A stretch of 64,000 nt of DNA from Daucus carota subsp. sativus (taxonomy: Eukaryota; Streptophyta; Magnoliopsida; Apiales; Apiaceae). How positions within the stretch are numbered: position 1 is the stretch's first letter; the number at the start of each line of letters is the position of its first letter. Made by a program: the position numbers and the translations under genes. A model generated the notes under the pieces. The model saw only the letters and a program-made list of their open reading frames with translations. It searched no databases and was not told the origin of the DNA. This document shows positions 59,381 through 64,000 of this stretch, one piece after another. The DNA is taken from the NCBI RefSeq assembly GCF_001625215.2, contig NC_030385.2, positions 26,715,135 to 26,779,134 on the forward strand. The letters run 5' to 3'.

Positions 59381-61786
59381 TGATTAGTCCATATTTTTGC
59401 AAATTTAAGTGCCTATTTTTTGTTTATTTTCGTAGTATTAATCGCTTATTTATTTTATTTCAGGAAATTGTAGATAAATAAAGAAGGAAGAGAAAATGCA
59501 AGAAAAAGAAGAAAAAGAAAAAGGGTTGGCAAGTAAAGGACACATGGATGGCCACAATTCTCCCAACACTCAAGGCACATGGATGGTCAAGATTGAGCCA
59601 CGCTACCCCTAAACCCTAATTCTTTAGTTATAAATACCCCCTTCTCTTTACTTGTAATGAACCTACCTAGAAAACCTAGCCACCTACCCACTTTTTCTAC
59701 CTAGTCATTTCTATAGTTAGTATCTTAGATAGATTTACATTTTGCTAGCCCCAATTTCCTTTCCAAGCTTGTATACACTTTCTTTAATTTCTATACAAAT
59801 CTCTTTTAGCTTAATCTTGCATTGTCTTTTTAATTTATTTTCTCCAAGATTGTATGATTCTTTTAAGTACCACCACATGCTCTTAAGCTTTTGGGAAATG
59901 AAGAATCATTGATCTTGGGAGTAGTGTAGATTTGTGATATTTTGAAATAGTAAACTAAGCTCTAGCACAAAATCAATTTGTGTTAGGGTTTAAATTGAAA
60001 ACCCCAAATTTTTCTTGTTCTTAGTTTATTGCTTAAATTGCTAAGTAGTAATTATAAGAAATATTAAAAAAAAAATCAGTTCTAAAACCCTCGTTTAATA
60101 GCCAGCACCTTTAATCAATTTATTAAGCTTTGTTAAAAGTCCAGCCCTCTGTTTTCGTTTTTATTAAGAATATACTCTGTTCCCCTGTTTTTGGTTACTC
60201 TGCTTTCGTTATATTAACAAAACCTTCACTTACTTTTGTTTTAAATTCTCGTACACATCTCCCCTGCTTTGTATTATTCTTGCTGCCGAGTTGAGCCGGT
60301 TGAATCACTGAGTCATGACCTGGGTTCTGCTTGTAGCTTGTTGTCTTAGTTTTAGTTGAGTCGCCAAGTAGCACCGAGTCAGCCGAGCTGTTTCTGTGTT
60401 GCTTTCTGAGTTTAGATCGAGTCATAGCTAGGGGTGGCAATATCAGACACGACCCGAAACCCGACACGAACCCGACCCAACCCGAAACCCGATTTACTGA
60501 GACAGAAACCCGAAAGTGACCCGAAAATCACCCGATTGACCCGAAATGGACCCGAAATGACCCGAAATTAGAATTTCATTTCTAATAACTTCAATTTTCA
60601 GTTTTATTCAATTTCAAGTGATTTTAGCTTGACCCGAAATCGACCCGATTGCCGACACGAACACGACCCGTTACCCGAAATTGCCACCCCTAGTCATAGC
60701 TATAGTTTTTCTTGTTGAATGATGTGTTTTGTTGGATTGCTGAGTTCTTGTTAATGTCGAGTCGTGTCTGAGTTCGCTGCTCCGAGTCGAGCTGTTTAAT
60801 TTTTAGTCGCCGATTGCTCTGTTGTTCTTTCACTGAATTTCCGAGTCGCTGTTAACTTCTATGCCCCGAGTCGTCTGTGTTAGTGCTTTCCGATTCCTGT
60901 TTTTCGTTCACTGAGTTTGCTGCATTCCGTCGAGTCATCTGTTTGACGATTGTTGAGTTGGATTTGTCTGCGTTTTGCCGAGTTCAGATTCTGTGTTGCT
61001 GGGTTTAGTCTTGTTTACCTGGGTTGTTAACGTTTTGTTTAGAATGCTTCATGTCTGAGTCTTTAGTCGAGTAGTGTGTAGTCAAGTTCGTTAGTTTCTT
61101 GATGGCTGAGTCGTTAGTTAATGTTTAAACAAAGTTCCGAGTCAAGGTTCGATACCGAGTTACTAGCTGGGTTTTGTATTCAGGTTTTTGCGAGTCATGT
61201 TTCGATTTTTAATGCTTGGCCAGCTGAGTCCTTTTCTGGGTTTTGGTATTAAGTTGTCGGGGCTGAGTTTGTTTTCATCTCTGCTGAGTACTTAGTTCTG
61301 AGTAATCTGTTTTCACCGAGTCTTGGTGTTGTTTTTCTTTTATATTAGTTCGTTTGTCTTGTGTTTGTGGTTTCCCGATTATTGTTTCCTGTAGCTGCGA
61401 CTATTCTTCAGGGTTTTAATTTGCTTTGCTTTGCCAACTTTATACTGAAATTGTTATGACTAGTAGTTTGTTATCGAGTAGTTTAGTTGTTGAAATTTTG
61501 GTACGATATTTGTTTTTGGCTTTTGTTGATTAATTTTGTAAAATTAGTCTTGTTAATTAAGTTTGGTAATTTATTAAGGTTAATTAGATTAAAATTTAAA
61601 TTGAACTTATGTTAATGAAAATTAGTTTTTAAAATACACCCTCTCCACTAAAATTAATTGTTCTAATTCGCCTAGGTTAAAAATTAAGGTTTCGAAAATA
61701 ATTTTAATCTCTGTGGACGAATCATAAATATTAAAACGGAGATCGTGCGCTTGCGATTATTTTTAAATCTCTTTTCGAGCACATCA
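59381..61786 (+). repeat. 3' LTR of the Athila-like element, with nested MITE
   Basis: Matches the 5' LTR over its whole length, with TG..CA ends. 2406 bp because of a 264-bp MITE plus an 8-bp target duplication, leaving about 2134 bp of LTR sequence. Confidence 0.92.
60429..60692. mobile_element. hAT-type MITE in the 3' LTR
   Basis: Ends TAGGGGTGGCAA and TTGCCACCCCTA, flanked by perfect 8-bp duplications GTCATAGC (60421-60428 and 60693-60700). The interior is rich in CCCGAAA/ACCCGA. The empty site is visible in the 5' LTR around 50587, where GTCATAGCTATAG is uninterrupted. Confidence 0.95.
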
Positions 61787-61811
61787 AGTTTTTGGCGCCG
61801 CTGCCGGGGAA
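61787..61811 (+). other. Second PBS-like sequence after the 3' LTR
   Basis: AGTTTTTGGCGCCGCTGCCG and GGGA, identical to the sequence after the 5' LTR, continue past the 3' LTR before homology stops. A normal insertion would have host DNA here, so this looks like the start of another element copy that was later truncated. Confidence 0.85.
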
Positions 61812-62370
61812 CCTAATATTTTAGATATGGTCTCCAAAGACTCTAATATTTTAGTCTCCAAGGAACCCAACTCTTGTTGAGTTCGTTTTTGATGAAAACG
61901 ATAGTGTGCCAAGTGGCCATAATCTCTACACAGTTGGACATTTGGATTGAAATCGCCCTGCATTTTTGTTAGTTCAAGAAACGAACGAGAAGTTAGCTTC
62001 TAAGAACATCTAGTTGTTTAAATCACTATGGCATTCATCACACAATCATGCATGCTATTGGTGATTCATATCCAGCCTCGGAACTTGGAAGCTGTTGCAC
62101 AAATTCGAAGAGCGGAACTTCTAATTGGGTAGCAACGTTTTTTGACGACTCTGAATCATTTAGTAAAAAATTCTTTCGCAAAAATTCAAAATATAAGTTT
62201 CTATTATTTGTACTTGTGTGTTGTTCGCAACAATATTAAACAAGTCATGTTCACCTTGATTAAAATGTTCAATATCAAAATGATAATACTGAAAACAAAA
62301 ATTTAATATTCAGATTTTTTTTACCGTTGCACAATATTATCCGTAATACTAATTAGTTTGATGTTTCTCC
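61812..62370. other. Junction and intergenic sequence, no supported gene
   Basis: Two copies of CTAATATTTTAG sit just after the truncated PBS region. A 63-codon frame at 62048-62239 containing WVATFFDDSESF is weakly reminiscent of replication-protein-A-like fragments found in plant transposons, but it is too short to call. Confidence 0.3.
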
Positions 62371-63781
62371 TCAAATTTTAATACTTTTCTTTACTAAGAA
62401 AAAGAGTAAAAGACTAGTTAAAAGACTAGTTATGTGTGGTTTGTGATGCACCACAACATAGTAGCAAAACAGTGGCACGAGATCTCTAACAGAATTGCGA
62501 TCTCTTGGGAGGGGGCATTCTCTCCCTCCATAGGGCCTCCAGATTATATCCTATTAAGAGAAAACATGAAAGCAAAGTTAGCAATTATATAGAATCTCGT
62601 AAATGCAAAGTTAGCAATTATATAGAATCTCGTAAACTCGTAAAATGGCATTAATAAAAAAACACAAGTTCATTAGGAAAAGATGCATGAGAAACTATAA
62701 AATTTCAGGTATACAAAATGCAATTTTGTCTAAAAACTAACAATTCAATGTGTACCTTTCCTGTGATAGGCAGCGGCAACATCGAGTCAATCGTCCATTT
62801 GGCATAATGGTTATGCGTTTTCTTGTTTATTTTACGAACGATCCATGGTAGCCATGGCTCTCCGTGTTTTACCGACTCAGGGGGATTCTTCAACTTGATC
62901 CCAAGAGCAGTCTGCAGCTTCTTGATCCGAATTATGAAAAAAACCTGTCAAACAAAGAAAAACATACAAATATAAGAACAAATAAATGACAATGAAAGCA
63001 CAATAAAACAATACTATAAACGTATAAGCAAAACTTACAAGAAGAACCCAAAGATTCCCATCAATATAATTTTATTTTTTTTGGGCAGCGGTTCATTTCG
63101 TTGTATAGGTAAGCCAATAATGCTGCTCCCCATGCATAATCATCGATTCTGTCCAAATTCTCTACGAATTGGACTGAAACCGAGTCAATTTCATGTTTGT
63201 TATTGTTTGGCGCAATAAACGCAAACAAAACAATGAGCAGCACAGCAATTTTCCGGGCTCGGTAATCTTCAACACGGTCCTTGTCCAAGGCAATGTTGAT
63301 GATCTCCTTTACCGGCAGAGTTGTCTTCTTCTGAAAATGCTCTTTCCCAAAAACCCGGTGAAAGGCGCCGTCATCGTATGAATCTTTATATAATACTGGT
63401 TCACCTGTAATAGGTAAACCAGTTATATAAAGAACATCCTCTAGCGTGAGGCCAAGAGCATGTGTATCTGTCATGATAGCAGAGTATTAGTATGAGCAGA
63501 GTACTAGTATGTTCAGTATAAGTATAGTAAGGATAGTAGGGTAGTAGGGTACCAAAGAGAAAAATCTGACGATCAGATTTGTAGTAACCTCCATCAAAGA
63601 TGCTTGCAATGAATGACGCCATCATGTCAGGCTCCACGTCAATCATGCTAAGCAGCCCAAAGAGACAATTCTTGTTCTCCAGGTTCAGAATGTGATCTTT
63701 AAAATCACTATCAAGAGCTTTCCATAATTGGCTCAGCTGCGAGAGTTTTCCGGCTCCTCTTGTGGACGACGAGTTAGACAT
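62371..63781 (-). pseudogene. Plant mobile domain (PMD, MAIN-like) gene, probably disrupted
   Basis: Four exons are visible: 63781-63553 (MSNSSSTRGAGKLSQL...), 63467-63039, 62944-62756 and 62550-62371. Exon 2 holds LGLTLEDVLYITGLPITGEP, typical of the PMD family, exon 3 GEPWLPWIVRKINKKT, and exon 4 IIWRPYGG and DLVPLFCYYVVVHHKP, then a stop. The joins are in phase except inside exon 2. There, frame 1 ends NRCPKKIKLY-stop after a run of eight A (63082-63075 on the minus strand), while the frame needed for exon 3 continues YIDGNLWVLL to the splice donor. Exon 2 therefore carries one nucleotide out of register, and the model is a pseudogene unless the sequence is wrong. PMD proteins include MAIN/MAIL1, involved in gene and transposon silencing, but many copies are carried by transposons. 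Confidence 0.7.
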
Positions 63782-64000
63782 TTTATAAATATGCAAAGTT
63801 AAACAAAGAGAAATGATCAATACCTTGACAACAAGTAATCAATCTACAAACACCAAAAAAACCCATGTACAATAATCAGAAAGTAAGAATATATACATAC
63901 ACGTACACATACACATACACATATGAATGAATTGAAACATCTGTTTCATCATGTTACTAATGTATTGTTTTCTGGTAGGAAACAGAGATAAGATATACCT
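63782..64000. other. Upstream of the PMD gene
   Basis: No gene. A TACACA microsatellite lies at about 63893-63922 and could fall in the leader or promoter of the minus-strand PMD gene. Confidence 0.4.

Noticed and set aside
1..64000. CRISPR arrays, operons, bacterial-type regulatory sites or a virus genome
   Set aside because: Nothing of the kind is present; the repeats seen are transposons, microsatellites or gene-internal duplications, and the only retroviral-like genes belong to the plant Ty3/gypsy element.

Overview
The window is plant nuclear DNA: AT-rich intergenic sequence, genes with many GT..AG introns, plant-specific gene families, MITEs, tRNA-derived SINEs, a Helitron and a large Ty3/gypsy element. 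The protein families suggest a eudicot, possibly an asterid. I cannot place the species from sequence alone.

Gene-bearing left part (1-37 kb). The first coding exon of a PFP alpha-subunit gene leaves the left edge on the minus strand (184-273). A three-exon bZIP60-type unfolded-protein-response factor follows (minus, 2362-5101), with the IRE1 splice-site region and its second reading frame preserved. An eight-coding-exon proton-pump-interactor-like gene (plus, 10527-16796) encodes about 1452 residues, with a very long acidic N-terminus that carries an 89-residue tandem duplication. A PLATZ zinc-binding gene (plus, 18708-20154) seems to have a first coding exon that is only the ATG. A small two-exon gene (minus, 21738-22099) predicts an 85-residue secreted cysteine-rich peptide that I do not recognise. 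A single-exon AGL80-like type I MADS gene (plus, 24144-25019) faces a 19-coding-exon DEMETER/ROS1-like 5-methylcytosine DNA glycosylase (minus, 29243-36747). AGL80 is reported to be needed for DME expression in the Arabidopsis central cell, so this tail-to-tail pair is notable.

Middle part (37-49.5 kb). I find no complete gene. It holds Stowaway-like and hAT-like MITEs, a diverged tandem duplication carrying two copies of the same 48-nt exon-like segment, and a nest of hAT-like elements (47128-49289 containing 47970-49024).

Right part (49.5-64 kb). An Athila-like Ty3/gypsy element has near-identical LTRs of about 2.13 kb (49547-51679 and 59381-61786). Its single gag-pol frame is interrupted by two in-frame stops. 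Its 3' LTR contains a 264-bp hAT MITE with a perfect 8-bp target duplication and is followed by a second primer-binding-site sequence, so the right boundary is not a normal insertion junction. A plant-mobile-domain gene (minus, 62371-63781) with a frame-breaking exon closes the window.

All intron-exon structures were worked out by hand from reading frame, splice consensus and remembered family features; no alignment or expression data were available.
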